A DNA stretch of 64,000 bases from Rhizobium sp. (GTDB lineage: Bacteria > Pseudomonadota > Alphaproteobacteria > Rhizobiales > Rhizobiaceae): the NCBI GenBank assembly GCA_019739215.1, contig JAHHDR010000026.1, forward strand, positions 124,001-188,000, written 5' to 3'. The notes beneath the pieces were generated by a model, which was not told the origin of the DNA, did no database searches, and was given only the letters and a program-made list of their open reading frames with translations. Below, piece after piece: positions 28,882 to 36,629 of this stretch. A program made the translations under genes and the position numbers. Positions within the stretch are counted from its first letter, which is position 1, and each line of letters opens with the position of its first letter.

Positions 28882-28981
28882 CGCTTCAAAACCGTGACAA
28901 GGCAGTCCGCCGATTAGCGAGTTCCAGTCTGCCAGGTCGACCTGCGAGCGTCAGAGTACGCGTGTCGGCGAAATAGCAAAG

Positions 28982-30178
28982 TCAAATCTTGACCAACATC
29001 GCCGTCGCATACATCACCGCGAGACCCGCCGCCACTCCGCCCAGCATTTCCCGCCGGAGAAGGCCCCCCGCCAACGTCGGCGCTCCTCTCGCGGCGAAGA
29101 GGGAAACCTCGATGATGACCTGCAAGATCGCCCCGGCACCGACAGCGAGAGCCAGCGCCGTCCACTGAGGAGATGTTGCGAGGCTTCCCACCCAAATGCC
29201 GACGACCGCCGGGCCGCCCGCGATCAGGGCAAGCGTCGCGAACCTAGCGAGGCTTAGGCGTTCGCGCAGGATCGGCGCGGCGATGCCGATTCCTTCGGTG
29301 ATGTTGTGCAGGGTGAATCCCATGACGAGGAATGTCCCGAGCCCGGCCGCACCGGCCGCGAACGCGCCTCCGATAGCAAGGCCCTCGCCGAAGTTGTGGA
29401 GCCCGATGCCGATCGCGATCAGCGTCGCGAGTGCTATCCCGCTCGGGCTACCCTCGCGTCGCGACACCGCCGTCAGGAGCGCGAAGGAACCGATAGCGGT
29501 GAAGATTACCATTCCCGTGCCTTGGAACAGGGCTGCGGACTCGGCCGCGAACTCGAAGGCCTCCTCCAAAGTGTCCACCAGCAGGAACGCCAACAGGCCG
29601 ACGGTCAGGGCCAGAAGGAAGCGCATCGCCCGAGGACCCGCTCCGCGCAGCGCCGGGAAGAACATCAGTCCGGCTACGACCGGAAGGATGCCGACGAACG
29701 CGCCGAGTACCGCTTGCCGCATCATGGTCCCCGAATTCTGCTGAGGTGTCGGCACCGCCACAGCTATATTATGCGCGAACGTCGCCCCGGTGTTCGTGAC
29801 CAGGGTGACGTTGTGCGCTTCGCCCAGCACCCAGGGAAATGGAATATTGACCCAGGTCGCACTTCCCCTCGACACCGGGCCGGGGGGATCGAGCTGGAAC
29901 TGCCAGTACGCGGCGTCGACCTGCACCTGCGCGATCGTCATCGGCTCGGAGCCGCCCGCACGCACGAGGAGCCGAAGGCCGTCCTGGTCAAGCACCGTGC
30001 GTTCGAAAGCGATATTCTCGACAGGTGGCGCGCCGTTGCGGAAGCTAGCGGTAAGATCACTACCCAAGAGCCAGGCGAATGCCGCGGCCATGAGCGCGAT
30101 CGGCAGCAGGGCCCAGAGCAGCGCCATCCGGCGCGGAGAAGTCGTCGTCGTCGGAACGTCTGCCGTGTCTTCGCTCAT
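28982..30178 (-). CDS. ZIP-family metal transporter with periplasmic N-terminal domain
   Basis: 398 residues. ATG 30178 overlaps the stop of the multicopper oxidase gene as ATGA; the frame is open upstream only as a shadow of that gene. An N-terminal anchor (MALLWALLPIALMAAAFAWLLGS) leads into a beta-rich extracytoplasmic domain (residues about 45-160, cupredoxin-like in appearance). The ZIP domain then has metal-site helices with GIGLHNFGEGLAIG and FTLHNITEGIGI, the two conserved HNxxE motifs. It should move Zn, Mn or Fe; being coupled to a copper oxidase and divergent from mntR points to Mn or Cu/Mn homeostasis. The fused N-terminal domain is unusual. Confidence 0.85.
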   Translation of the reverse strand: MSEDTADVPTTTTSPRRMALLWALLPIALMAAAFAWLLGSDLTASFRNGAPPVENIAFERTVLDQDGLRLLVRAGGSEPMTIAQVQVDAAYWQFQLDPPGPVSRGSATWVNIPFPWVLGEAHNVTLVTNTGATFAHNIAVAVPTPQQNSGTMMRQAVLGAFVGILPVVAGLMFFPALRGAGPRAMRFLLALTVGLLAFLLVDTLEEAFEFAAESAALFQGTGMVIFTAIGSFALLTAVSRREGSPSGIALATLIAIGIGLHNFGEGLAIGGAFAAGAAGLGTFLVMGFTLHNITEGIGIAAPILRERLSLARFATLALIAGGPAVVGIWVGSLATSPQWTALALAVGAGAILQVIIEVSLFAARGAPTLAGGLLRREMLGGVAAGLAVMYATAMLVKI

Positions 30179-31314
30179 GCCACTCCCTCCACGACTTCGA
30201 ACATTCCCATCCAGCCCAGCTCCGTGAACTCTGACTGATGGGCGTGGAACATGTAGAGGCCCGCTTCGTGCTCTGGTTCGTTGGCGAAGGTGAATTCGAG
30301 GATTCCGCGCTGGGCCTGGCACTGCATGATCACGTCGACGGTCTTGAGGGTGGGCGTGAGAGTGGTGCCCTGGTCGTAATAATCGAAGAAGTTCGCGTGG
30401 ATGTGGAATGAGTTGATCGGGTCGAACTCGGTCATGTTGGCGAGATAGATGCGGACCGGACGGTTCTTTTCGATCCTGATCGGTCGCTTCGCGTAGCAAT
30501 GGGCGATCGTGTTGCAGGCGTAGAACTCGTTCTCGCCGTCGAAGTTGGTGTCGAAGGCGTTCATGACCATCGCGAGCTCCTGCCAGCGCTGGTTTTCCGG
30601 CGTACCGAGCAGCCTGCTCGCGGCGACGTCCGCCGCCTCGGGGTGCTTTGCCGGATCGGGGTCTATGACGAAAAGGCCGTACATCCCTTTGTGAATGTGA
30701 CGCGCCAGAGGCAGGGCATGGCAATGGTACATATGACATCCGAACGGTCTCGCGTCGAACTCGTAGACGAACTCGTCGCCGGGAGCGATCATGCCCGCAC
30801 CCGGCACTCCGTCCATCCGGGCGGCGTGGTAGCCATGGAAATGCATGGAATGCGGATGGGAGCCGTAATTCTTGAAGACCACACGGACACGGTCGCCTTC
30901 GGTCGCCCGGAGAGCCGGACCGGGAACGCGACCATTGAAGGTCCACGCGGGGAACATCACGCCCGGCGCGATCTCGATCTCCTTGTCCTCCGCGGTCACC
31001 TCGAAGGTCCTGAGGGTGCGACCGTCGGGCAGGCTCGACGTCGTGCCGGGGTCCCAGTCCGTAAGCATGGCGGTTGGATCGAAGCCGTTTCTTGCGGAGT
31101 CCACGTCACCGACCGTGATCATCGATCCATGTGCCTGCATGTGAGAGGCCTGCGGGACCGCCGCACTTTTGTCGACCGGCATCGCATGCCCCTCATGCGC
31201 CGGATTGGACTGGCCGAGAGCCGTGCCGGAGACGAGCGCCGCCCCTCCGGCCGTGAACAGCCCGGCTCGGAGGAGTTTTCTGCGGTTGAGATCGAATGGC
31301 AGCCAGCGCTTCAT
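30175..31314 (-). CDS. Two-domain multicopper oxidase, Tat-exported
   Basis: 379 residues with a twin-arginine leader (NRRKLLRAGLFTAGGAAL). Copper ligands: HSMHFHGYH and CHMYHCHALPLARHIH, then FHIHANFFDYYD in the second domain, and YMFHAHQSEFTELGWMGMFEV at the C-terminus. The family oxidises Cu(I), Mn(II), Fe(II) or phenols with oxygen in the periplasm. First gene of a minus-strand operon with the ZIP transporter, divergent from mntR; palindromes in the shared promoter region suggest metal-dependent repression. Confidence 0.87.
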   Translation of the reverse strand: MKRWLPFDLNRRKLLRAGLFTAGGAALVSGTALGQSNPAHEGHAMPVDKSAAVPQASHMQAHGSMITVGDVDSARNGFDPTAMLTDWDPGTTSSLPDGRTLRTFEVTAEDKEIEIAPGVMFPAWTFNGRVPGPALRATEGDRVRVVFKNYGSHPHSMHFHGYHAARMDGVPGAGMIAPGDEFVYEFDARPFGCHMYHCHALPLARHIHKGMYGLFVIDPDPAKHPEAADVAASRLLGTPENQRWQELAMVMNAFDTNFDGENEFYACNTIAHCYAKRPIRIEKNRPVRIYLANMTEFDPINSFHIHANFFDYYDQGTTLTPTLKTVDVIMQCQAQRGILEFTFANEPEHEAGLYMFHAHQSEFTELGWMGMFEVVEGVA

Positions 31315-31365
31315 GTCGCGATTCCCTTAGCAATATCGAACAATAAAAGCACACCGTCGATAACT

Positions 31366-31449
31366 TAGCAAATGCTATATCCGCGAGATTTGCACCATTC
31401 CTGAAGTGAAGAATTGCAATTTCTAGAAAGATTCCATAGCATGGGCTAT
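31366..31449. promoter_or_regulatory. Two palindromes in the mntR / oxidase divergent promoter region
   Basis: TAGCAAATGCTA (31366-31377) and ATAGCATGGGCTAT (31436-31449) share the half-site TAGC/GCTA. They are placed to control the leftward oxidase-ZIP operon and the rightward mntR. MntR-type regulators bind such inverted repeats; the assignment is an inference from position. Confidence 0.5.
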
Positions 31450-31476
31450 ACTCTTTCATCAATGGAATGGACGACG

Positions 31477-31941
31477 ATGACCGGAAAGGCGGGAACACAT
31501 GCGGCACGGGCCGCCCTCGCGGACGAGGACAGCCACGTCGAGAGCTTCCGACAGACGCGTCACAACCGCCGGACCGAACTTGTCGAGGACTATGTCGAAC
31601 TGATCGCCGATCTGATCGACGACGGCGGCGAGGCCCGGCAGATCGACGTCGCGAGACGTCTCGGGGTGGCGCAACCGACCGTAGCGAAGATGCTGAAGCG
31701 TCTCGCCGCCGAGGGCCTGGTCCAGCAGAAGCCCTATCGCGGCATCTTTCTGACACCGGAGGGCAAGGCGCTTGCCGAGAGCGCGCGCGAGCGGCATCGC
31801 GTCGTCGAGGGTTTCCTGCGCGCGATCGGCGTCGGGCCGGAGGCGGCGCGCATAGACGCCGAAGGCATCGAGCACCATGTCAGCGAAGAGACCCTGCAGG
31901 TCTTCAGGCGCTACATTGAACGCCACGGAGAGCGGCGTTAA
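31477..31941 (+). CDS. mntR: MntR-type metal-dependent transcriptional regulator
   Basis: 154 residues from ATG 31477. An ATG at 31441 lies inside the ATAGC palindrome and is less likely. DtxR/MntR fold: winged HTH ([47 protein letters not shown]) and dimerisation/metal region with [15 protein letters not shown] and [18 protein letters not shown], where Glu and His metal ligands are expected. It represses Mn uptake genes when Mn is bound. Divergent from the oxidase-ZIP operon, its probable target. Confidence 0.88.
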   Translation: MTGKAGTHAARAALADEDSHVESFRQTRHNRRTELVEDYVELIADLIDDGGEARQIDVARRLGVAQPTVAKMLKRLAAEGLVQQKPYRGIFLTPEGKALAESARERHRVVEGFLRAIGVGPEAARIDAEGIEHHVSEETLQVFRRYIERHGERR

Positions 31942-32029
31942 CCACGATCCAATGTGAAGCCATTGCCCGGTTGCTCCCGACCTGACCGTCGGGGTATTTA
32001 CGTTTTGTTAATCATGTCGGCGGGACCCC

Positions 32030-32653
32030 ATGAGAGCAAAGCGCGTCATCATCTTCGCGATCGCGGCATTCGCCGCGTCGACGTCCGTCCTCGCGGCACC
32101 GGAATTCGCCGTCCCCACACGCGAGCCGTTCATGCGGACGGGCGCGGTCACTTCGCAGCCGATCGGCCATCACGAATTCTGCCAGCGGAACGTAGACGAA
32201 TGCGCTGTCAAGACCGTACCCCGTAGCAGGGCGCAGGTTACTGACGCGGGCTGGGCTGCGATCCGGGAAGTGAATACCGACGTGAACCAGCGGATCATGC
32301 CGATGACCGACGCGGAGCTCTTCGGACGCAACGAGGTCTGGACCTATCCATCCGACACCGGAGATTGCGAGGACTACGTCCTCTTGAAGCGGAGGGAACT
32401 TATCCGCCGCGGCTTCTCCGAGGCCGATCTCCTCATAACCGTCGTCCGGAAATACGACGGCACCGGCCATGCTGTGCTCACCGTCCGCACGTCTGAGGGC
32501 GACTTCGTCCTCGACAATCTGTCGTCCGAGGTCCGGCTCTGGTCCGACACGCCATACCACTATCTCAAGAGACAGTCGTCGATGCATTCCGGGCGATGGG
32601 TGGAGATCGAGAACTGCGTCGAGGACGTGCCCGTGGGTTCGATCGACAAATAG
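32030..32653 (+). CDS. Bacterial transglutaminase-like cysteine peptidase (BTLCP)
   Basis: 207 residues. Signal peptide MRAKRVIIFAIAAFAASTSVLA, then the BTLCP catalytic order: Cys in TGDCEDYVLLKRREL, His in TGHAVLTVRT, Asp in GDFVLDNLSSEV. Relatives include LapG-type periplasmic proteases. No LapD partner is nearby, and substrates of rhizobial members are largely unknown. It stands alone between mntR and the MerR gene. Confidence 0.85.
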   Translation: MRAKRVIIFAIAAFAASTSVLAAPEFAVPTREPFMRTGAVTSQPIGHHEFCQRNVDECAVKTVPRSRAQVTDAGWAAIREVNTDVNQRIMPMTDAELFGRNEVWTYPSDTGDCEDYVLLKRRELIRRGFSEADLLITVVRKYDGTGHAVLTVRTSEGDFVLDNLSSEVRLWSDTPYHYLKRQSSMHSGRWVEIENCVEDVPVGSIDK

Positions 32654-32701
32654 TCTTGCCACGGGTCACGCCGCAGGGATCGCGACACGCGCCTACGCGT
32701 C

Positions 32702-33145
32702 TTATGCGCAACAGGATGTGTTGCACCCCTGACTGAGGTCTCCGAAGATCACGCAGTCGGCACCAGGTCCACCAGAGCACGCTTCGTCGCAACGTCGCAC
32801 AAACCCCTTCAGCCTCAGTTCAAGCGCTCTAAGCTCCCGCAACTTGGCCTGGACCTCGTCTAGATGCGCCTTGGCGATATCCCGGGTCTCGGAGCAGTCT
32901 CGCTCCCTGCTGACCGAAAGGTCGAGCAACGTCCGGACGCGCTCGATCGAGAAGCCGAAGTCCCGGCATTGCTTGATGAATGTAAGGCGCTCCACATCCG
33001 ATGGATGATAATGGCGCTGGCCGCCGTCCGTCCGTTTAGGTGCGGGAAGTAGCCCGATCTCCTCGTAATAGCGGATCGTAGGGGTCGTCAGGCCCGTGGC
33101 TTTAGCAAGAACTCCGATGGTCAACACGGAAACGTGAACGTTCAT
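32702..33145 (-). CDS. MerR-family regulator with Cys-rich metal-sensing C-terminus
   Basis: 147 residues from ATG 33145 (MNVHVSVLTIGVLAKATG); the frame stays open far upstream as a shadow of the divergent gene. HTH with TTPTIRYYEEIGLLP, coiled dimer helix, and Cys residues in CDEACSGGPGADCVIFGDLSQGCNTSCC suited to a soft or heavy-metal site. It binds the dyad at 33164-33180 and should activate the divergent gene at 33222 on metal stress. Confidence 0.88.
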   Translation of the reverse strand: MNVHVSVLTIGVLAKATGLTTPTIRYYEEIGLLPAPKRTDGGQRHYHPSDVERLTFIKQCRDFGFSIERVRTLLDLSVSRERDCSETRDIAKAHLDEVQAKLRELRALELRLKGFVRRCDEACSGGPGADCVIFGDLSQGCNTSCCA

Positions 33146-33158
33146 GGAAAATATCTCC

Positions 33159-33189
33159 TTGAACTTCAAGTTACTTGAAGGAGTAGATT
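33159..33189 (+). promoter_or_regulatory. MerR-type promoter/operator with 19-bp spacer
   Basis: -35 TTGAAC (33159-33164) and -10 TAGATT (33184-33189) are separated by 19 bp, the overlong spacer MerR activators correct by twisting DNA. The spacer holds a perfect dyad CTTCAAGT-T-ACTTGAAG (33164-33180). It drives the gene at 33222. Confidence 0.8.
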
Positions 33190-33221
33190 TTGGAAAGTCC
33201 TCAACAACGAAGGCTTTTCGA

Positions 33222-33833
33222 ATGAACACGACCATCAAGACCGCCGCCGCCGGAGGCGCACTGCTGACTGCTTGCGCGGCCTGTTGCGCCGTCAGCATCG
33301 TCCCCACCGTCGCGCTCGGAACCGGACTCTTCGCCATTGGCGGGGCTGCCGTCGCATGGGGCGGCGCGGCCCTCCTGCTCGCGGTCCCAGCCGTCGGCAT
33401 TTACTACATGATCCGCCGCTCCGGGTCTAAGACCACTGCGGCTCCCACGACCCCCTCCGTTGTCGCTGGCGGTTGCGGCTGTGGCCCCTCATGTGGTGGC
33501 GATGAGAAAGTCATCGCGTGCTCCCTTGAGGCCGGCGACTTCAAAACCCGCACGAAGTCAATCCGCGAGTTGGCCGAGCGGTCGCTCCTGAGTTCCCATC
33601 GCGGGGCTCTCACGCTCTCGCTGACCTATTCGGCGGAGGCAATTGACGAAGTCCGCGACCTCGTCGCCAGGGAGCGCGAATGCTGCCCGTTCCTGGACTT
33701 CCGACTTTCCAATGACCGCGACGGTGTCCATCTCAGGATCACCGCCCCGCTGGAAGCCTCCGACGTGGCCGACCTTCTCTTCGCTCATTTCGCTCCGGAC
33801 GCCGCCCGGAGAAACCTCAAGGAGATCGCATGA
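33222..33833 (+). CDS. Cys-rich two-helix membrane protein with C-terminal metal-related domain
   Basis: 203 residues from ATG 33222. Two hydrophobic segments (about 10-35 and 37-62) with ACAACCAVSIVPT, resembling MerT/MerE-type mercury-handling helices. A flexible Cys-rich link GGCGCGPSCGG follows, then a soluble domain with a CCPF motif (ARERECCPFLDFRL) that recurs in heavy-metal loci. Likely membrane-bound and involved in metal (mercury-like or zinc) transport or sensing, controlled by the divergent MerR. Exact function not recognised. Its stop overlaps the next ATG. Confidence 0.65.
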   Translation: MNTTIKTAAAGGALLTACAACCAVSIVPTVALGTGLFAIGGAAVAWGGAALLLAVPAVGIYYMIRRSGSKTTAAPTTPSVVAGGCGCGPSCGGDEKVIACSLEAGDFKTRTKSIRELAERSLLSSHRGALTLSLTYSAEAIDEVRDLVARERECCPFLDFRLSNDRDGVHLRITAPLEASDVADLLFAHFAPDAARRNLKEIA

Positions 33834-34217
33834 TGCACCGCCGCACGTTCCTCTCGGCTCTCGGCACTCTCGCCTTCCTGTCCGCTGGTTCCCGCGCATG
33901 GGCGGCCAGCATCATTCCGGGTTTCGACGCCGCCGCAAAGGAGGGCACGCCGATTCTCGTCCACGTCACGGCTCCCTGGTGCGAGACCTGCCAGGCGCAG
34001 AAGCCCATCGTCTCGGAACTTCTCGCAAGGCGGGATTTCGCCGCCGTGAAGAAGTTCGAGATCGACTTCGACAGCCAGAAGGGACATCCTCGCCGATCTT
34101 CGCGTCACCACCCAAAGCACGATGATCGTGTTCGTTGACGGCAAGGAGATCGACCGCCAGGTCGGTCAGACCGATCCGGCCGAAATCGAGGCATTGTTGC
34201 GCAAGGCGGTCAAATGA
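33830..34217 (+). pseudogene. Periplasmic thioredoxin-family protein, one-base frameshift
   Basis: The first 88 codons give a signal peptide (MMHRRTFLSALGTLAFLSAGSRAWAA) and a thioredoxin fold with APWCETCQAQKP (active site CETC). After FDSQK an extra G in AAGGGACATC (near 34081) shifts the frame; removing it gives DILADLRVTTQSTMIVFVDGKEID and an end at TGA 34217, which overlaps the ccdA ATG. The domain is thus complete but split. With CcdA it would form a periplasmic thiol-reduction pair. Confidence 0.78.
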
Positions 34218-34927
34218 CAATCGTCTTCGCATTCGTGGCAGGTCTGCTTTCGATCCTGTCGCCCTGCGTTATGCCGCTCGTGCCCGTCGTCCTCTCGGGG
34301 GCGGCGGCTGAGAACCGTTTCGCTCCTTTCGCCCTGGCCACAGGGCTGGCGATCTCCTTTGCAGGGATCGGCATCTTTGTCGCGACGGTCGGCTTCTCGA
34401 TCGGTCTCGACCTCGACATCTTCCGGCGGGTCGCCGCCGTGTTGCTCGTCGTTTTCGGCATCGTACTCATTGTCCCGGCTTTCCAGGTCAGACTGGCGAC
34501 CGCGGCAGGTCCGGCAGGAGATTGGGCGCAGCGTCATTTTGGCGGGTTCGGCACAAGCGGAATCCGCGGACAGTTCGCTCTCGGCCTGCTTCTCGGTGCC
34601 GTCTGGACACCGTGCGTCGGGCCGACCCTGGGCGCGGCCTCGGTGATGGCGTCACGGGGTGACAACCTGTTTCAGGTCGCCGCGACCATGATCGTATTCG
34701 GCATCGGTACCGCGGTCCCCCTGCTTGTCCTCGGGACTCTGTCGCGCGAAGTCCTGATGCGCTGGCGGGGCCGCATGGTGGGAGCGGCCCATGCTCTCAA
34801 GGCGGTGATGGGCATCCTGCTTGTGATTTCTGGCCTGGCGATCTTGACCGGGGTGGACAGGACGCTCCAAACCGGACTGGAACGCCTCTCGCCTGCATGG
34901 CTCACCGCCATCACCACCCGCATCTGA
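34214..34927 (+). CDS. ccdA: CcdA-family thiol-disulfide transporter
   Basis: 237 residues, six membrane helices; the redox Cys residues lie in [15 protein letters not shown] and [13 protein letters not shown], the paired helix motifs of CcdA/DsbD-beta. It passes electrons from cytoplasmic thioredoxin to periplasmic partners, here presumably the thioredoxin encoded immediately upstream (ATGA overlap). Useful for cytochrome c or copper-protein maturation. Confidence 0.9.
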   Translation: MTIVFAFVAGLLSILSPCVMPLVPVVLSGAAAENRFAPFALATGLAISFAGIGIFVATVGFSIGLDLDIFRRVAAVLLVVFGIVLIVPAFQVRLATAAGPAGDWAQRHFGGFGTSGIRGQFALGLLLGAVWTPCVGPTLGAASVMASRGDNLFQVAATMIVFGIGTAVPLLVLGTLSREVLMRWRGRMVGAAHALKAVMGILLVISGLAILTGVDRTLQTGLERLSPAWLTAITTRI

Positions 34928-34971
34928 TCCAGGTTTCGACCTTCCCGGAACACTTCAAGAGAAAGAATGAA

Positions 34972-35298
34972 ATGCCGACTGTTGCAGCTTATATCGGCGC
35001 GGCCCTCGCCGAAATCGCCGGATGTTTTGCTTTCTGGGCGTGGCTCCGCATGGACAAATCGCCCTTATGGCTCGTTCCCGGCATGCTCTCGCTGGCGCTC
35101 TTTGCCTATTTCCTCACCCTTGTCGAGAGTGATGCCGCTGGCCGCGCCTATGCCGCATATGGCGGCGTCTATATCGCCGCGTCGATCTTATGGCTCTGGG
35201 TCGTCGAAGGAAGCCGTCCAGACAGATGGGATGTCACAGGCGCGGTCATATGCATAGTCGGGAGCGCGATCATCCTGTTCGGGCCCCGAAGTGCCTGA
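34972..35298 (+). CDS. YnfA-family small membrane protein
   Basis: 108 residues from ATG 34972 ([26 protein letters not shown]), four helices, and the YnfA/UPF0060 signature [22 protein letters not shown]. YnfA is an SMR-like small multidrug/unknown-substrate exporter. The frame is open 25 codons upstream but that part is not conserved. It follows ccdA by 45 bp and is probably in the same transcript. Confidence 0.9.
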   Translation: MPTVAAYIGAALAEIAGCFAFWAWLRMDKSPLWLVPGMLSLALFAYFLTLVESDAAGRAYAAYGGVYIAASILWLWVVEGSRPDRWDVTGAVICIVGSAIILFGPRSA

Positions 35299-35439
35299 TC
35301 GAGCTGTGTGGCCCCGGTATTATCGCTTCCGTGCCAAGCTACCGCCAGGGCACTGGACCCAGCATCGAGTATCCCAGCACGACGACGGCTCCCGTATGGG
35401 GCACGATAAGCGATAGCAGCCTAACGGAAGGCACGGCGG

Positions 35440-36039
35440 TCACAGCCATCGCCTGACCCGCTGTCTATAGTCCGCATAGGGCTGGCCGAGCTCCCTTCCG
35501 AGCACCCTTTCTTCGATCCTGACCTGCAGGACCGCCGCGAGGATCAACGCCGCCACGACAGCGAATTGCGCGACGGTCGGAAACACGAGCCAAAGTCCCG
35601 CGAACAGCACGACCTGCCCGACGAACACGGGGTTGCGTGAAAACGAGAACGGCCCGCCGTCGATGATCTTCCCGACATGCCCCTCGGCCGCGCCGATACG
35701 CCACGATCTGCCCATGTAGTGCTGCGCGTAAAGCGCCAGCGCGGCCCCCGTGATCATGAGGATCAATCCAACCAGGCCGCTCGGCGCGCCCCCCATGCTC
35801 ATGGGGATGAGGAACCATGGAGGATTTCCCGCGAGCACCCACAGCGTGACCAGAGGAAGCGCTGCCCCGAGTGCGAAGCTCGCGCGGAAGAGCATTGCCG
35901 GAATCATCTGGCGTTCCGCTCCGACACCGAAGAGCCACACGGACGTGCCAGCGCGCCGCGCCGCGACCACGGTGAAAACCAGGAACAAAAACACATAGGC
36001 CCAGATGACGGCGACCGCTCCGATTTCGATCACTTCCAT
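35440..36039 (-). CDS. Isoprenylcysteine carboxyl methyltransferase-family membrane protein
   Basis: 199 residues, about five helices, with the C-terminal ICMT/PEMT signature: HVGKIIDGGPFSFSRNPVFVGQVVLFAGLWL and EERVLGRELGQPYADYRQRVRRWL. The family binds S-adenosylmethionine; bacterial members in metal-resistance islands are of unknown substrate. It is followed, 10 bp upstream in the operon, by the MerR gene on the same strand. Confidence 0.8.
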   Translation of the reverse strand: MEVIEIGAVAVIWAYVFLFLVFTVVAARRAGTSVWLFGVGAERQMIPAMLFRASFALGAALPLVTLWVLAGNPPWFLIPMSMGGAPSGLVGLILMITGAALALYAQHYMGRSWRIGAAEGHVGKIIDGGPFSFSRNPVFVGQVVLFAGLWLVFPTVAQFAVVAALILAAVLQVRIEERVLGRELGQPYADYRQRVRRWL

Positions 36040-36048
36040 TCGCCTCTC

Positions 36049-36471
36049 TCAGTGATGATCGTGCAGGCACTTTGCATGATCAGCCAAGATTTCTATGACA
36101 CGGCATTCCGAGACATGTCCATGTCGGCACCCCTCCACCATGGTTTCAAGCTCCGTCTTGAGCGCCAACAGGCTTCTGATCCTCTGGTTGACGTCCGCAA
36201 GCCGTGCCTGGGCGATCCCGTCCGCTGTCGCGCAGGGTTGATCCGGCCTATCCTGCAGCTCGAGCAGCGTGCGGATCGCGTCGACTTCGAATCCGAGCTC
36301 ACGAGCGTGCCGGATGAAAGCCAGCCGTCTCAGGTCATCGTCGAGGAACACGCGTCGGTTCGCGCTGTCGCGCCGAGGTGAAGCCAGCAGGCCGATCTGC
36401 TCGTAATATCGGATGGTCGGCACCTTCACGCCGCTTTCACGGGCGGCCTCCTTGATGGATATCGATAGCAT
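36049..36471 (-). CDS. MerR-family Zn/Cd-responsive regulator (CadR/ZntR-like)
   Basis: 140 residues: HTH VKVPTIRYYEQIGLLASPRR, long dimer helix, and a C-terminal metal loop EGCRHGHVSECRVIEILADHAKCLHDHH with Cys and His ligands typical of CadR/ZntR. Divergent from the Zn/Cd P-type ATPase gene; the dyad between them is its likely operator. It should switch the promoter on when Zn, Cd or Pb is high. Confidence 0.88.
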   Translation of the reverse strand: MLSISIKEAARESGVKVPTIRYYEQIGLLASPRRDSANRRVFLDDDLRRLAFIRHARELGFEVDAIRTLLELQDRPDQPCATADGIAQARLADVNQRIRSLLALKTELETMVEGCRHGHVSECRVIEILADHAKCLHDHH

Positions 36472-36570
36472 GTCGCTCTCCTCTAGTCACTGGAGCATGC
36501 CGTCCATTCCGGGCAAATTCAAGACCGACTCCCAAGCACGGAAATTTTCGCGGGCAACGCAAAATATCGC

Positions 36571-36601
36571 TTGCTCCTCTAGCGGCTAGAGGGTGTAGGC
36601 C
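36571..36601 (+). promoter_or_regulatory. ZntR/CadR-type promoter of the P-type ATPase
   Basis: -35 TTGCTC (36571-36576) and -10 TAGGCC (36596-36601) with a 19-bp spacer containing a perfect dyad CCTCTAGC-G-GCTAGAGG (36577-36593). The layout matches MerR-family promoters, and the ATPase begins 29 bp downstream. Confidence 0.75.
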
Positions 36602-36629
36602 CACTGGAATCACTTAGAGGAGTACGGTC

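Noticed and set aside
30179..30946. Extension of the ZIP gene reading frame upstream of 30178
   Set aside because: Shadow of the multicopper oxidase in another frame; the ATGA overlap at 30178 gives the right start.
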